A stretch of 64,000 bases of DNA from an uncultured Roseobacter sp. (GTDB lineage Bacteria; Pseudomonadota; Alphaproteobacteria; Rhodobacterales; Rhodobacteraceae). The notes beneath the pieces are model-generated. The model had not been told where the DNA came from, searched no databases, and worked only from the letters and a program-made list of their open reading frames with translations. Made by a program: the position numbers and the translations under genes. This document shows positions 1-8,083 of this stretch, in pieces; position 1 is the stretch's first letter; each line of letters begins with the position of its first letter. The stretch lies in contig NZ_CANLKW010000005.1 of the NCBI RefSeq assembly GCF_947491795.1, positions 154,368 to 218,367 of the forward strand. Direction: 5' to 3'.

Positions 1-27
1 CGCGTTAACGGACAAGGAGACTTTGGA

Positions 28-435
28 ATGAACGATTTCCAGGACTGGTATGGCCCGGACACTGCAACTTTCGGCGACCGCGTGGCCGCAGCGCGTGAAG
101 CGGCAGGCATGAACCAGAGCGAGCTGGCACGCCGGCTGGGCGTCCGTGTCGCTACCCTGCGCGCCTGGGAAGATGACCTGAGCGAGCCGCGTGCGAACCG
201 GCTGTCGATGATGGCGGGTCTGCTGAATGTCTCAATGATGTGGCTGATCAATGGCGAGGGCGTTGGACTGGATGCGCCGGGTGCAGAGACCGAACTGCCT
301 GCCGGGTCACATGACATCCTGAACGAGATCCGCGATCTGCGTGCCGATATGCTGTCACGTGTCGAGCAGCTGGGGCGTCTGGAAAAGAAACTGCGGCAGG
401 CGATGTTGACGGAAACCCATGACCGAATTGCATGA
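28..435 (+). CDS. XRE-family helix-turn-helix regulator
   Basis: Predicted cytoplasmic DNA-binding regulator of 135 residues. Residues about 15-75 form a classical HTH_XRE domain, with the run RVAAAREAAGMNQSELARRL followed by a recognition region (VRVATLRAWEDDLSEPRANR) and the typical WLINGEG ending of short Rhodobacteraceae XRE proteins. A charged helical tail (about 100-130) looks like a coiled coil, suggesting dimerisation. The ATG is preceded by AAGGAGA at a good distance. The 3' end overlaps the next gene (sdhE) by 17 bases, so the two are probably co-translated. Target genes are unknown. Confidence 0.9.
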   Translation: MNDFQDWYGPDTATFGDRVAAAREAAGMNQSELARRLGVRVATLRAWEDDLSEPRANRLSMMAGLLNVSMMWLINGEGVGLDAPGAETELPAGSHDILNEIRDLRADMLSRVEQLGRLEKKLRQAMLTETHDRIA

Positions 436-685
436 ACACCGCATCAAACGTCTGAAAATGCGGTCGATGAGACGCGGCATCAAAGAAATGGATCTGATCC
501 TGCAGCGCTTTGCGGAAAGCAGCCTGGACACCATGGATGACGCCGGGCTGTCCCTCTACGACGCGTTGCTGAGCGAGAATGATCATGATCTTTATCAATG
601 GGTTACAGGCCAGACGGACGTGCCCGGGCCTTATGCGGATCTGATCACCCGAATCTCGGATCAGATGTCAGAAGGCCCCGCCTGA
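419..685 (+). CDS. sdhE: Succinate dehydrogenase assembly factor 2 (SdhE/Sdh5 family)
   Basis: Small protein of 88 residues of the SdhE/YgfY/Sdh5 family, which promotes covalent attachment of FAD to the flavoprotein subunit of succinate dehydrogenase. The family motif RGxxE is visible as RRGIKEMD at about residue 20, and the WVTGQ segment near residue 60 is also typical. Length is normal for the family. It starts inside the end of the upstream XRE gene. The sdh genes themselves are not in this window. Confidence 0.88.
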   Translation: MTELHEHRIKRLKMRSMRRGIKEMDLILQRFAESSLDTMDDAGLSLYDALLSENDHDLYQWVTGQTDVPGPYADLITRISDQMSEGPA

Positions 686-778
686 AACACACCGCGCGAT
701 AGTTTTTCAGACTTTTAACGAAATATTGGCGTTTCCATCTCAATTTCTGTGCAAATCAGAATGAATCGGAGCGTGTGT

Positions 779-1291
779 ATGAGTGTTCAGGATCAGATCC
801 CAACAAACCTGCCATCGGGCAGTCAGAGTCATGGGTTCATGATCAGTTATCTGGAAGCATTGTCGCTGGTGGAGCGTCTTCACCGGTTGCTGCTGGATGT
901 GATCAAAGACGAGTTTGAGCGGGTAGGCGTGCTTGAGATCAACGCGGTTCAGGCGCTGTTGCTGTTCAACATCGGCGACAATGAGGTAACCGCTGGCGAA
1001 CTGAAGAGCCGCGGATATTACCAGGGCAGCAATGTCAGCTACAACCTCAAGAAGCTGGTTGAAATGGGCTACATGCACCACCAGCGCTGCGAGATTGACC
1101 GCCGTTCGGTACGGGTGAAGCTGACGGATAAGGGCCGCAAAATCCGCGACGTGGTCTCAACGCTCTTTTTGCGCCATGCAGAGGGCTTGGAGGACAAGGG
1201 TGTTCTGGGGCCTGCCGGTATCGACGATATCACCGCTTCTCTCAAGCGGATGGAGCGTTACTGGTCGGATCAGATCCGCTACATCTACTGA
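779..1291 (+). CDS. MarR-family winged-helix transcriptional regulator
   Basis: Regulator of 170 residues with a MarR-type winged helix: an N-terminal dimerisation helix (LEALSLVERLHRLLLDVIKDE), a DNA-binding part (TAGELKSRGYYQGSNVSYNL), and a wing with the conserved DRRSVRVKLTDKG (D-x-R-x4-L-T). I chose the ATG at 779 because GGAG lies 8 bases upstream; in-frame starts at 749 and 761 lack a Shine-Dalgarno. The recognition segment resembles the LdtR-like branch of MarR proteins in alphaproteobacteria, but this is only a resemblance. The stop overlaps the end of the convergent DUF1194 gene by 7 bases. Confidence 0.88.
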   Translation: MSVQDQIPTNLPSGSQSHGFMISYLEALSLVERLHRLLLDVIKDEFERVGVLEINAVQALLLFNIGDNEVTAGELKSRGYYQGSNVSYNLKKLVEMGYMHHQRCEIDRRSVRVKLTDKGRKIRDVVSTLFLRHAEGLEDKGVLGPAGIDDITASLKRMERYWSDQIRYIY

Positions 1292-2007
1292 AGTGCACTG
1301 ATCGCCGGACCGTCAAGCTCGCGCTTCAGCTTGAGGGTCATGGCTTCGGCATAGGCCTCAAAGCCCACAGCCGTCTGCACAAAAGCATCCGGGCCGGTAA
1401 TGACCTCGGCCCGGAAGTACGACGACAACTCCCCCAGTTCTACCTGACGGCGGTCGCCGGAAGCCGGTGCATCAGCACCGATCACCAGCGCATTCACCGT
1501 GATACCCAGTGATGATACAGCGCTTTTGACATCCCTTGGTCTCGGCCCGAGGTTGGATTTCCCATCACCTGAAATGTCCAGTGTTCGTTTCCAGCAGGTT
1601 TTTTTCTGCTCCAGGTAGTCCCGGCCTCTGAGCACGGCTGTTCCAAGGGCGGTGCCGGGTGTGCTGGCCCGCCGCTCGACACGGGAAAGGGTCACACTGA
1701 CCTGGTGGAGGTCATCAACGGTTCTGATATCTGTCCAGGGCACCAGCAGAACCTGATCTTCCGGCCCGCTCCATTCGTAGACCAGTATGCTGACGGGCGC
1801 GGATGGCGTTGAAAGCAGCAGCGATACGATTTCCGCGTCGTTGAGCGCTGTCACAAGCCCGTCCAGTTGAAGACGGTATTCCCTGAGATCGACGGAGCCG
1901 GAAACATCAAGCCCCAGTGCCAGTGCCTGACGGCATTGGGCGCTCACGGCCTGCGGCAGCACAACAAGGGCCAGAAGAGCCGCATTCTGCCAGGCCCGCA
2001 CAGTCAT
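1285..2007 (-). CDS. DUF1194 (von Willebrand A-like) secreted protein, copy 2
   Basis: Secreted protein of 240 residues. An N-terminal signal peptide (hydrophobic AALLALVVLPQAVSA, cleavage before QCRQ) is followed by a DUF1194 von Willebrand A-like domain. The metal-ion-dependent adhesion motif D-x-S-x-S appears as DVSGSVD near residue 34, and the later DISGDGKSN matches the second conserved family block. It overlaps the upstream paralogue by four bases (ATGA), so the two form one operon. The family is common in Rhodobacterales and has no known function; a protein- or ligand-binding role in the periplasm is inference from the fold. Confidence 0.85.
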   Translation of the reverse strand: MTVRAWQNAALLALVVLPQAVSAQCRQALALGLDVSGSVDLREYRLQLDGLVTALNDAEIVSLLLSTPSAPVSILVYEWSGPEDQVLLVPWTDIRTVDDLHQVSVTLSRVERRASTPGTALGTAVLRGRDYLEQKKTCWKRTLDISGDGKSNLGPRPRDVKSAVSSLGITVNALVIGADAPASGDRRQVELGELSSYFRAEVITGPDAFVQTAVGFEAYAEAMTLKLKRELDGPAISALQ

Positions 2008-2741
2008 CCTCCCGTGGCGGGGAGCGGGCCCGCTCCGATGACTGGCGGTGTGACTTCCCGTTCCAGCTTGCGCCGCATGGCGCGCTCATAGTCGTCAAAC
2101 CCCTGCGCTATCTCGATAAAAGCGCCGGGACCATGCAGCACTTCGGCTTTGTAAAAGGCGATCAGCCCTGTCTCGGCCTCGAAATCCGCACCGTTTACGA
2201 CCAGCCCGTTCACGGTCACGCCGTCAAATGGAAAGGCATTATAGGCCTGTTGTGGACCAAACCCTTCGTTGTTCTGCCCGTCGCCGGCAATGTCGATCGT
2301 GCGGTAAAGACAGTCCGGACCCCGTTCCAGCAGGCCAGCCCCATAGCCAAGCGCATAGCCCATGGCTGTCGGAAAATCGTTATGACTGCGCTTGCTTTGT
2401 GCAATGCGTTCTGCCGCACCGGTCAGTTTTGACGGGCTGTCTATCAGCGTCCAGTCGAGCAGGATTTCCTGATTGTAGCGCCCGGACCACTCAAACACCG
2501 CCAGAGCAACCGGCAGGTCGCTGGAAAAGAAGGCCCGGATGACTTCCGGTGCTGTCAGCGCGGCAACCAGCCCGCCGCGCTGTAACGTGTCCTCGGCTGC
2601 ATCAACCGAGCTCGACACATCCATCGCCATAACCAGCGCCAGGCGGCAGTCTGCCGCCTGTGCACAGACACCTGACAGCAACAGCGCGCCGGTCAGAGCG
2701 GTCCGGATCACCAATGTCCGGTGTTTTCCATACTTGCCCAT
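2004..2741 (-). CDS. DUF1194 (von Willebrand A-like) secreted protein, copy 1
   Basis: Paralogue of the next gene (245 residues from the upstream ATG). It has a signal peptide ending around VCAQA, MIDAS-type DVSSSVD, and the family block DIAGDGQNNEG. The ATG at 2741 gives a 34-base overlap with gloA. A GTG at 2711 overlaps the gloA stop as GTGA and would give a tidier signal peptide (VIRTALTGALLLSGVCAQA), so the true start may be 2711. Two tandem copies suggest a duplication with possible heterodimerisation (inference). Confidence 0.83.
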   Translation of the reverse strand: MGKYGKHRTLVIRTALTGALLLSGVCAQAADCRLALVMAMDVSSSVDAAEDTLQRGGLVAALTAPEVIRAFFSSDLPVALAVFEWSGRYNQEILLDWTLIDSPSKLTGAAERIAQSKRSHNDFPTAMGYALGYGAGLLERGPDCLYRTIDIAGDGQNNEGFGPQQAYNAFPFDGVTVNGLVVNGADFEAETGLIAFYKAEVLHGPGAFIEIAQGFDDYERAMRRKLEREVTPPVIGAGPLPATGG

Positions 2742-3136
2742 GGCTCTGCCGGGGCCAGACTGTCGCCTTCCTGGAGCAGTTCAATGGAAATGTTGTCGGG
2801 CGAGCGCACGAAAGCCATATGTCCATCCCGGGGGGGGCGGTTGATGGTGACCCCGTTGTCCATCAGATGCTGGCACAGCTCGTAAATGTTTCCGACCCGA
2901 TAGGCCAGGTGCCCGAAGTGGCGACTGTCAGACGGCAGCTCATCATCTCCATCCCAGTTGTATGTGAGTTCGACCGGACATTCTTCCTGTCCCGGAGGCG
3001 CCATAAAAACAAGTGTGAACCGGCCGCCTTCGCTGTCGTGCCGGCGCGTTTCCTCAAGCCCGAGCAGTTTGTAAAAGGCAATCGAAGCCTCCAGGTCTTT
3101 GACCCGGACCATTGTGTGCAGATATTTCAGCGTCAT
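2708..3136 (-). CDS. gloA: Lactoylglutathione lyase (glyoxalase I), VOC fold
   Basis: Glyoxalase I converts the hemithioacetal of methylglyoxal and glutathione into S-lactoylglutathione. The 142-residue product has the two VOC half-domains: LHTMVRVKDLEASIAFYKLL at the start, then VELTYNWD, HFGHLAYRV and SPDNISIELLQEG near the end. These place metal ligands (His and Glu) where expected. The ATG at 3136 is chosen because AGGAAGG sits just upstream. It leads the minus-strand operon with the two DUF1194 genes, a pairing that may be positional rather than functional. Confidence 0.88.
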   Translation of the reverse strand: MTLKYLHTMVRVKDLEASIAFYKLLGLEETRRHDSEGGRFTLVFMAPPGQEECPVELTYNWDGDDELPSDSRHFGHLAYRVGNIYELCQHLMDNGVTINRPPRDGHMAFVRSPDNISIELLQEGDSLAPAEPWASMENTGHW

Positions 3137-3333
3137 AGCAGCCTTCCTGTTTATTCGCGGTTGTGCAGCGGAACCTAACACGCAGCGCCAGGGTTGCCAC
3201 CCGGTTCAGTGGCCTGGCGATCACAAGCCGATGAGCCGGCGGTGGATACCCGGTTTCGCCGCTGTTGCGTCCCCCGGATATTGAGTTAATTGTGGTCGCA
3301 TAAAGCAACGCGGATGGCGGCAGGGAGAAACAG

Positions 3334-4158
3334 GTGAAGCAGTATCACGACGCTTTGCGTACCGTTCTGGACAAAGGAACACCCTCATCAGACCGCACAG
3401 GTACCGGAACGCTCTCTTATTTTGGCATGCAGTGCCGGTACCCTCTGAGCGAGGGATTCCCGCTGGTCACCACCAAAAAACTGCACCTGCGATCCATTGT
3501 GCATGAATTGCTCTGGTTTCTCTCCGGCGATACAAACATCGGCTATCTCAAGGAAAACGGCGTTTCGATCTGGGACGAATGGGCAGATGAAAATGGTGAT
3601 CTGGGGCCGGTTTACGGTCATCAGTGGCGGCATTTTCCAAAGATCTCCAAAAGCGACGACGCCGAAGCGCGTCTGCTGATCGGGGAAGTCGACCAGATCA
3701 GCACGCTGGTCGAGGCCATCCGGAAAACACCGGACAGCAGGCGGCTGATTGTGTCGGCCTGGAACCCGGGAGAAGTGGACCAGATGGCGTTGCCACCCTG
3801 CCACACGCTCTGGCAGGTCCGGATTATCGGCGGAAAACTGCACCTGCAGCTTTATCAGCGTTCTGCGGATATGTTCCTGGGGGTGCCGTTCAACATTGCG
3901 TCTTATGCGCTGTTGCAGGTCATGCTGGCACATGTGACCGGATATGAAGCGGGCGATTTTGTGCACACAATGGGTGATGCGCACATCTATTCGAACCATA
4001 TGACCCAGGTGAACGAACAGCTGCAGCGCGAACCCCGCGCACTTCCGCAGTTGCGCCTGAAACGGGACGTCAGCTCCATTTTTGATTTCCGGTTCGAGGA
4101 CTTTGAATTCGAAGGATATGATCCGTTGCCCGCAATCAAAGCCCCGGTGGCGGTGTGA
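3334..4158 (+). CDS. thyA: Thymidylate synthase
   Basis: Converts dUMP to dTMP with methylene-tetrahydrofolate as methyl donor and reductant; cytosolic homodimer. The 274-residue sequence carries the family blocks SDRTGTGT near residue 20, the folate-binding segment VYGHQWRHF near 94, and the catalytic cysteine in PPCHTLWQ (C156). The start codon is GTG behind a GGGAG-like ribosome site. The dihydrofolate reductase gene follows after one base, the usual pairing because ThyA generates the dihydrofolate that FolA recycles. Confidence 0.97.
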   Translation: MKQYHDALRTVLDKGTPSSDRTGTGTLSYFGMQCRYPLSEGFPLVTTKKLHLRSIVHELLWFLSGDTNIGYLKENGVSIWDEWADENGDLGPVYGHQWRHFPKISKSDDAEARLLIGEVDQISTLVEAIRKTPDSRRLIVSAWNPGEVDQMALPPCHTLWQVRIIGGKLHLQLYQRSADMFLGVPFNIASYALLQVMLAHVTGYEAGDFVHTMGDAHIYSNHMTQVNEQLQREPRALPQLRLKRDVSSIFDFRFEDFEFEGYDPLPAIKAPVAV

Positions 4159-4159
4159 T

Positions 4160-4645
4160 GTGCTGACACTGATTGTCGCCCGCGCCATAAACGGGGCCAT
4201 CGGGAAAAACAATGAAATCCCATGGCATGCGCCAGAGGATCTGAAGCTGTTTCAGCGTGAGACGCTGGGTGGTGCGCTGATCATGGGCCGCAATACCTGG
4301 GACAGTCTGCCGGTGCGGCCGCTGCCAAGGCGGCTGAACTGCATCATTTCCCGCGATACCAGCCTTGCAGACATGGTGCGCGCGGACCCGGTCACGGCTG
4401 TCCGCGACTGTTACGAGGCGGGATACACGCGGATCTACGGGGCTGGTGGTCAGCAGATATACGCCCAGCTGATGCCACTGGCGGACCGGTTACTGATCAC
4501 AGAAGTGGACCTGGTGATTGACAGCCCCGACGCGGTTTTCCCGGCGTTTGAGCCCACTGAATGGACAGAAATCAGGCGTCAGACTGTTCGCCCCGCGGAC
4601 CCGGCCTGTGCAGTGCGTGAACTGGTCCGTGTCAGACCGGGCTGA
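4160..4645 (+). CDS. folA: Dihydrofolate reductase
   Basis: NADPH-dependent reduction of dihydrofolate to tetrahydrofolate. The 161-residue product begins LTLIVARAINGAIGKNNEIPW and contains LKLFQRETLGGALIMGRNTW, the substrate- and cofactor-binding region of bacterial DHFR, and the later IYGAGGQQIY nucleotide-binding block. The GTG at 4160 lies directly after the thyA stop (TGA then TGTG), giving the normal N-terminus; no ATG fits. It is clearly translationally coupled to thyA. Confidence 0.95.
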   Translation: MLTLIVARAINGAIGKNNEIPWHAPEDLKLFQRETLGGALIMGRNTWDSLPVRPLPRRLNCIISRDTSLADMVRADPVTAVRDCYEAGYTRIYGAGGQQIYAQLMPLADRLLITEVDLVIDSPDAVFPAFEPTEWTEIRRQTVRPADPACAVRELVRVRPG

Positions 4646-4653
4646 GACGGTGA

Positions 4654-5295
4654 TCAGCGGCAGCGTTTTTTGAGTTTTCCGTTTTTGCGAAAGCAGGACG
4701 GGTCATGCTGACTGTTCGCCCACGCGCCGTTTTCCGCCGTGTTCGGTTCGGTTTCCGGCTTGTCTGCAGAGCTTTTGCCCGAAGGCTCAGCGGGTGCCTC
4801 GTCTTTGGGCTTTTTCTCTGCGGTCTGCGCTTCCTGCTGCTTTTCCGCTGCGGCGGGCGCTTCTGTTTTTTCCGAAGAATTATCGTCAGCGGGCTGCTGC
4901 CCTGTGTCAGTTTTATCAGTATCATCATTAGATGCAGCCGGCGGTGTGCTGCCGCTTGTATTGGTCTGACCGCCGCCTGAGGCCGGGGCTGAATTGCCAC
5001 CAGTGTCTGAGGGGCGACGCGGGGGCACTGCCGGTGCCGTGCTGCGCGCGCCGGAAGACCGGCGCTCCTGTATCATCGAAGGCGATTTGCTGGCCAGAAC
5101 GTCATTGCCGACATCTGTGGCGAGGTCCGTCGCGCCGGCGGATGTGATTTCCAGAACGCCAACGGCCAGGCTGGCCACGAGGGCTGTTACCACGACAAAA
5201 TCTGACGTGGCCGCGCCGCTCTGGCATCTGGTAAAGGCGCGGGCCCGGAAAAAGGGTCGCGACCGGGTGAAACAGGAAAAACTGGTGAAAATCAT
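4654..5295 (-). CDS. Pilin-like secreted protein with long acidic/proline-rich tail
   Basis: Not a recognised family, but the architecture is informative. A basic N-terminus ending in CQSG is followed by AATSDFVVVTALVASLAVGV, which looks like a class III signal/pilin helix of Flp or TadE type (G then a hydrophobic helix with an acidic residue at mature position 5). Next comes a short polar region, and from about residue 75 a low-complexity tail rich in P, A, E, K, T and S. The last residues contain one Cys and a basic KNGKLKKRCR end. It lies convergent to folA and divergent from the P450 gene. No tad genes are nearby. A surface or envelope role is inference. Confidence 0.6.
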   Translation of the reverse strand: MIFTSFSCFTRSRPFFRARAFTRCQSGAATSDFVVVTALVASLAVGVLEITSAGATDLATDVGNDVLASKSPSMIQERRSSGARSTAPAVPPRRPSDTGGNSAPASGGGQTNTSGSTPPAASNDDTDKTDTGQQPADDNSSEKTEAPAAAEKQQEAQTAEKKPKDEAPAEPSGKSSADKPETEPNTAENGAWANSQHDPSCFRKNGKLKKRCR

Positions 5296-5355
5296 CGGAA
5301 AAAACCCTGATTACTCATTACAAACTTGTCTAAAACCCGGTCTATCTGTCTCACG

Positions 5356-5383
5356 TGGCCCAAAATGGATATCAATTGGGCCA
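5356..5383. promoter_or_regulatory. Inverted repeat in the pilin-like/P450 divergent promoter region
   Basis: Perfect 8-base arms TGGCCCAA and TTGGGCCA separated by 12 bases that include the palindrome GATATC. It sits between the divergent pilin-like gene and the P450 gene, about 80 bases upstream of the latter. There is no T tract, so an operator is more likely than a terminator. Confidence 0.4.
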
Positions 5384-5460
5384 TTTCGCGGTTCTTTTCA
5401 GCGCGGTCCGTGGCCAGGGGCAACAATTGACAGCGCGCATTCTGTTGGCAGAGTAAGGCG

Positions 5461-6642
5461 ATGTTCAGTCTGACAGACCTTCCTGCCGGTTTTCATGATG
5501 ATCCGGGCCCGCACTATGATGCGTTGCTGGCAGAGACACCTGTCTGCGCCCAGTCCGACGGATCATTTGTGGTGTCACGGCATGCCGATCTGACCGCAAT
5601 ATACCGCGACACTGAGCGCTTTATCTCGGACAAGCGCGCAGTCTTTGAGCCAAAGTTCGGTGCTGCGTCTCCACTTTTCGAACACCATACAACCAGCCTG
5701 GTGTTCAATGACCCGCCGCTGCATACGCGGGTGAGACGGATCATGTCAGCGTCTTTGACGCCGCGGGCGCTGCACCGGCTGGAGCCCGCACTGATCGACA
5801 CAGTAGACAGGCTCATCGCAGGCTTGCCCGAGCATCCGGATATGATCCGCGATTTTGCCTCCCGTATCCCGGTGGAGGTGATTGGCAACCTGCTTGACGT
5901 GCCGCATGACGAACGCGAACCTCTGCGGGAATGGTCACTTGCTATTCTGGGGGCGCTGGAACCGGTCCTGGGTGCCGATGAGGAAGCGGCAGGAAATGCA
6001 GCTGTGGTGGCTTTTTCGGAATATCTGGCAGACCTGATTGCCAGGCGCAGGCGTCAGCCCGGCGATCCGGACACGGATGTGCTCACACGGCTGATTGCGG
6101 GTGACGCTGACGGGGCCTTGTCGCAGACCGAACTGATCCACAACTGCATCTTCATTCTGAATGCAGGGCATGAAACCACGACCAATCTTATCGGCAGTGC
6201 GCTGGCTCTGCTTTGCGATCACCCTGATCAGCGATCTGCACTGGCAGACAATCCTGCGCTGGCGGATACGGCAACAGAAGAGATTCTGCGGTTGCGTTCG
6301 CCCAACCAGTTTGGCAACCGGCTCGCGGTTCAGGACGCAATGATTGCGGGTGAGCACATCCCGGCAGGCTCAAACCTGCATCTTTGTATTGGTGCCGCGA
6401 ACCGTGACGGCACAGTATTCGATAACCCGGGCGTCTTTGACATTACCCGCCGACCCAATCGCCATCTGGCTTTCGGGGGCGGTCCGCATGTCTGTATCGG
6501 GCTGACGCTGGCGCGCCTGGAGGCCAGGATTGCGGTGACACGGTTTGTCGCTGCCTGGCCGCAGTACCGCATAACCCGGCGGACCGAGGCCGGACGCGTG
6601 CGGTTTCGCGGGTACTCGGAGCTCTATGTTATCCCGGAATGA
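5461..6642 (+). CDS. Cytochrome P450
   Basis: Soluble bacterial class I P450 monooxygenase of 393 residues. Diagnostic elements are the oxygen-binding I-helix AGHETT (residues 235-240), the K-helix ExxR (E274-R277) followed by LRSP, and the heme loop FGGGPHVCIG with the proximal cysteine C345. The sequence groups broadly with CYP families that hydroxylate small hydrophobic substrates, but the substrate cannot be named. No redox partner lies next to it; the adrenodoxin-type ferredoxin at 56.5 kb is a candidate donor (inference). The start follows GTAAGG. Confidence 0.93.
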   Translation: MFSLTDLPAGFHDDPGPHYDALLAETPVCAQSDGSFVVSRHADLTAIYRDTERFISDKRAVFEPKFGAASPLFEHHTTSLVFNDPPLHTRVRRIMSASLTPRALHRLEPALIDTVDRLIAGLPEHPDMIRDFASRIPVEVIGNLLDVPHDEREPLREWSLAILGALEPVLGADEEAAGNAAVVAFSEYLADLIARRRRQPGDPDTDVLTRLIAGDADGALSQTELIHNCIFILNAGHETTTNLIGSALALLCDHPDQRSALADNPALADTATEEILRLRSPNQFGNRLAVQDAMIAGEHIPAGSNLHLCIGAANRDGTVFDNPGVFDITRRPNRHLAFGGGPHVCIGLTLARLEARIAVTRFVAAWPQYRITRRTEAGRVRFRGYSELYVIPE

Positions 6643-6766
6643 GTGGGTCGACCGGACAGCCGTGCGGTGCTGCGCAACAGGCGGTGTCACCTGAACAGGG
6701 CGGAAAACAGTACTGCTCCCGTGCATTGCGGGTTGCAGGTCCGGCGTAATTGCCGCGCTCCAATGC

Positions 6767-6786
6767 GGGCCGCTCTGCTGCGGCCC
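6767..6786. terminator. Stem-loop between convergent P450 and cold-shock genes
   Basis: Perfect 7-bp stem GGGCCGC / GCGGCCC with a 6-base loop just after the cold-shock stop and downstream of the P450 gene. There is no strong T run on either side, so it is a weak or Rho-assisted terminator candidate. Confidence 0.4.
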
Positions 6787-6793
6787 GGGAAAA

Positions 6794-7000
6794 TCAGAGG
6801 AGTTTCAGGTCGCTGGCCATCTGACGCCCGTCGCGTCCTTCGGTCAGCTCAAAGCTTACTTTCTGATCATCTGCAAGACCGGTCAGTCCCGATCTCTCAA
6901 CGGCGGAAATATGGACAAAAACGTCCGAACCGCCTTCTTCGGGGGCTATAAAACCATAACCCTTGGTTGTATTAAACCATTTCACGGTGCCAGTAGGCAT
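6794..7000 (-). CDS. cspA: Cold-shock protein (CspA family)
   Basis: Single-stranded nucleic-acid chaperone of 68 residues with one cold-shock domain. RNP1 is visible as KGYGFI and RNP2 as VFVHIS. I chose the ATG at 7000 (MPTGTVKWF) because GGAGG lies 9 bases upstream and it gives the family length; longer in-frame starts would add an untypical basic extension. The 182 bases up to the next gene leave room for the long 5' leader usual for csp mRNAs. Convergent to the P450 gene. Confidence 0.93.
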   Translation of the reverse strand: MPTGTVKWFNTTKGYGFIAPEEGGSDVFVHISAVERSGLTGLADDQKVSFELTEGRDGRQMASDLKLL

Positions 7001-7182
7001 TGTTCCGTGCCTCCTTTCCACTTTCGCAGCGCCGGTTTTATGGCGCAGCTTCTTCAGGGTCAGGTGTTGCATTGTTGCCTGTCCCACCCACTAGACATTG
7101 CTCATTCCGTCTGAAAATCAAGGGAAAGCCCCTGGAACCCCCGGGGATCACGGATATCTTACTGTCTGAGCGAGGATAATTT

Positions 7183-7500
7183 ATGCACATTTACGGGCTG
7201 AAAAACTGCGATACCTGCCGCAAAGCGATCAGAGCCTTGCCGGCGGCGACCCTGATTGATGTGCGCGCGGAGGGCATCCCGGCATCGCTTCTGAAGCGCG
7301 CGCTGGCGCAGTTCGGCGATGCGCTGCTGAACACACGGTCAACGACCTGGCGTTCGCTGAACGAACAGGAACGGGCTACTGCCCCCCTTGAACTGATCAG
7401 GGAGCATCCGGCACTGATGAAACGCCCGCTGATTGACACGGGCGATGCGCTTTATCTGGGGTGGACGCGTGACACTCAGACAGCCCTCGGCGTGACGTAA
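7183..7500 (+). CDS. ArsC/Spx-family thioredoxin-like protein
   Basis: Thioredoxin-fold protein of 105 residues of the ArsC/YffB family. It starts MHIYGLKNCDTCRKA, with a CxxC at residues 9-12 at the tip of the first helix. Later blocks KRPLIDTGDALYLGW match the family's cis-Pro region (arsenate reductases have RPI). Family members include arsenate reductases and proteins of unknown function; substrate is not determined here. It is convergent with the bufferin operon, ending 16 bases from it. Confidence 0.85.
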   Translation: MHIYGLKNCDTCRKAIRALPAATLIDVRAEGIPASLLKRALAQFGDALLNTRSTTWRSLNEQERATAPLELIREHPALMKRPLIDTGDALYLGWTRDTQTALGVT

Positions 7501-7516
7501 CGCGTGACCCGGGGTA

Positions 7517-8056
7517 TCAGGTCTGACGCCGCAGCGCTGCATCCAGCGACAACGGACCCGCGCCCTTGATCACCAGTACCAACAGGACAAATACCCAAAA
7601 GGCGCGCTGATCGAGAATCACGCCGTCAGGGAACCGGTCAAACCATGCTCCCAGTGTTTCCTTATGCGCCAGACCGCCGTGGCCCAGTAGGTCGGTGAGC
7701 GACTGGACGACCACAAACCCGATCATTCCCAGCGCTGACAGTCGGGTCAGCAGGCCGATGACGATCAGTGCGGGCAGGATAAACTCGGCCCATGTCCCGG
7801 CGACGACAACGGCCCAGTGAAAGCCGGACAACTGGGTCACGTCGTATGTGACGGCTTCCATCGCTTTTGGGAAAATCTGTGCATAGGCGCCGACTGACGG
7901 GGAGAACAACCCGGCGAAACCCTCACCCAGTTTTGTCATGCCGGACACCCAGAAATAAAACAGCAGTGTCGCCGCAAAGATCAGGCGTGCCAGAGTAGAC
8001 AGCAGCCAGTCTGCGCAGGAAAGGCGTTCGGTCAGGGAGTTGTAGAGGGAAATCAT
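7517..8056 (-). CDS. DoxX-family membrane protein, last gene of bufferin operon
   Basis: Integral membrane protein of 179 residues with about four transmembrane helices (LLSTLARLIFAATLLFYF, HWAVVVAGTWAEFILPALIV, ALGMIGFVVVQSL, FWVFVLLVLVI). The second helix carries AGTWAEFILP, typical of DoxX proteins. It is the fourth gene of the operon bufA-bufB-bufC-doxX, where a DoxX-type protein is a known companion. It may serve redox or membrane steps in bufferin maturation, but its task is unknown. An AAAGGA ribosome site precedes the ATG. Confidence 0.87.
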   Translation of the reverse strand: MISLYNSLTERLSCADWLLSTLARLIFAATLLFYFWVSGMTKLGEGFAGLFSPSVGAYAQIFPKAMEAVTYDVTQLSGFHWAVVVAGTWAEFILPALIVIGLLTRLSALGMIGFVVVQSLTDLLGHGGLAHKETLGAWFDRFPDGVILDQRAFWVFVLLVLVIKGAGPLSLDAALRRQT

Positions 8057-8083
8057 CGGTCAGTCCTTTGTTCGGGCCTTGGG

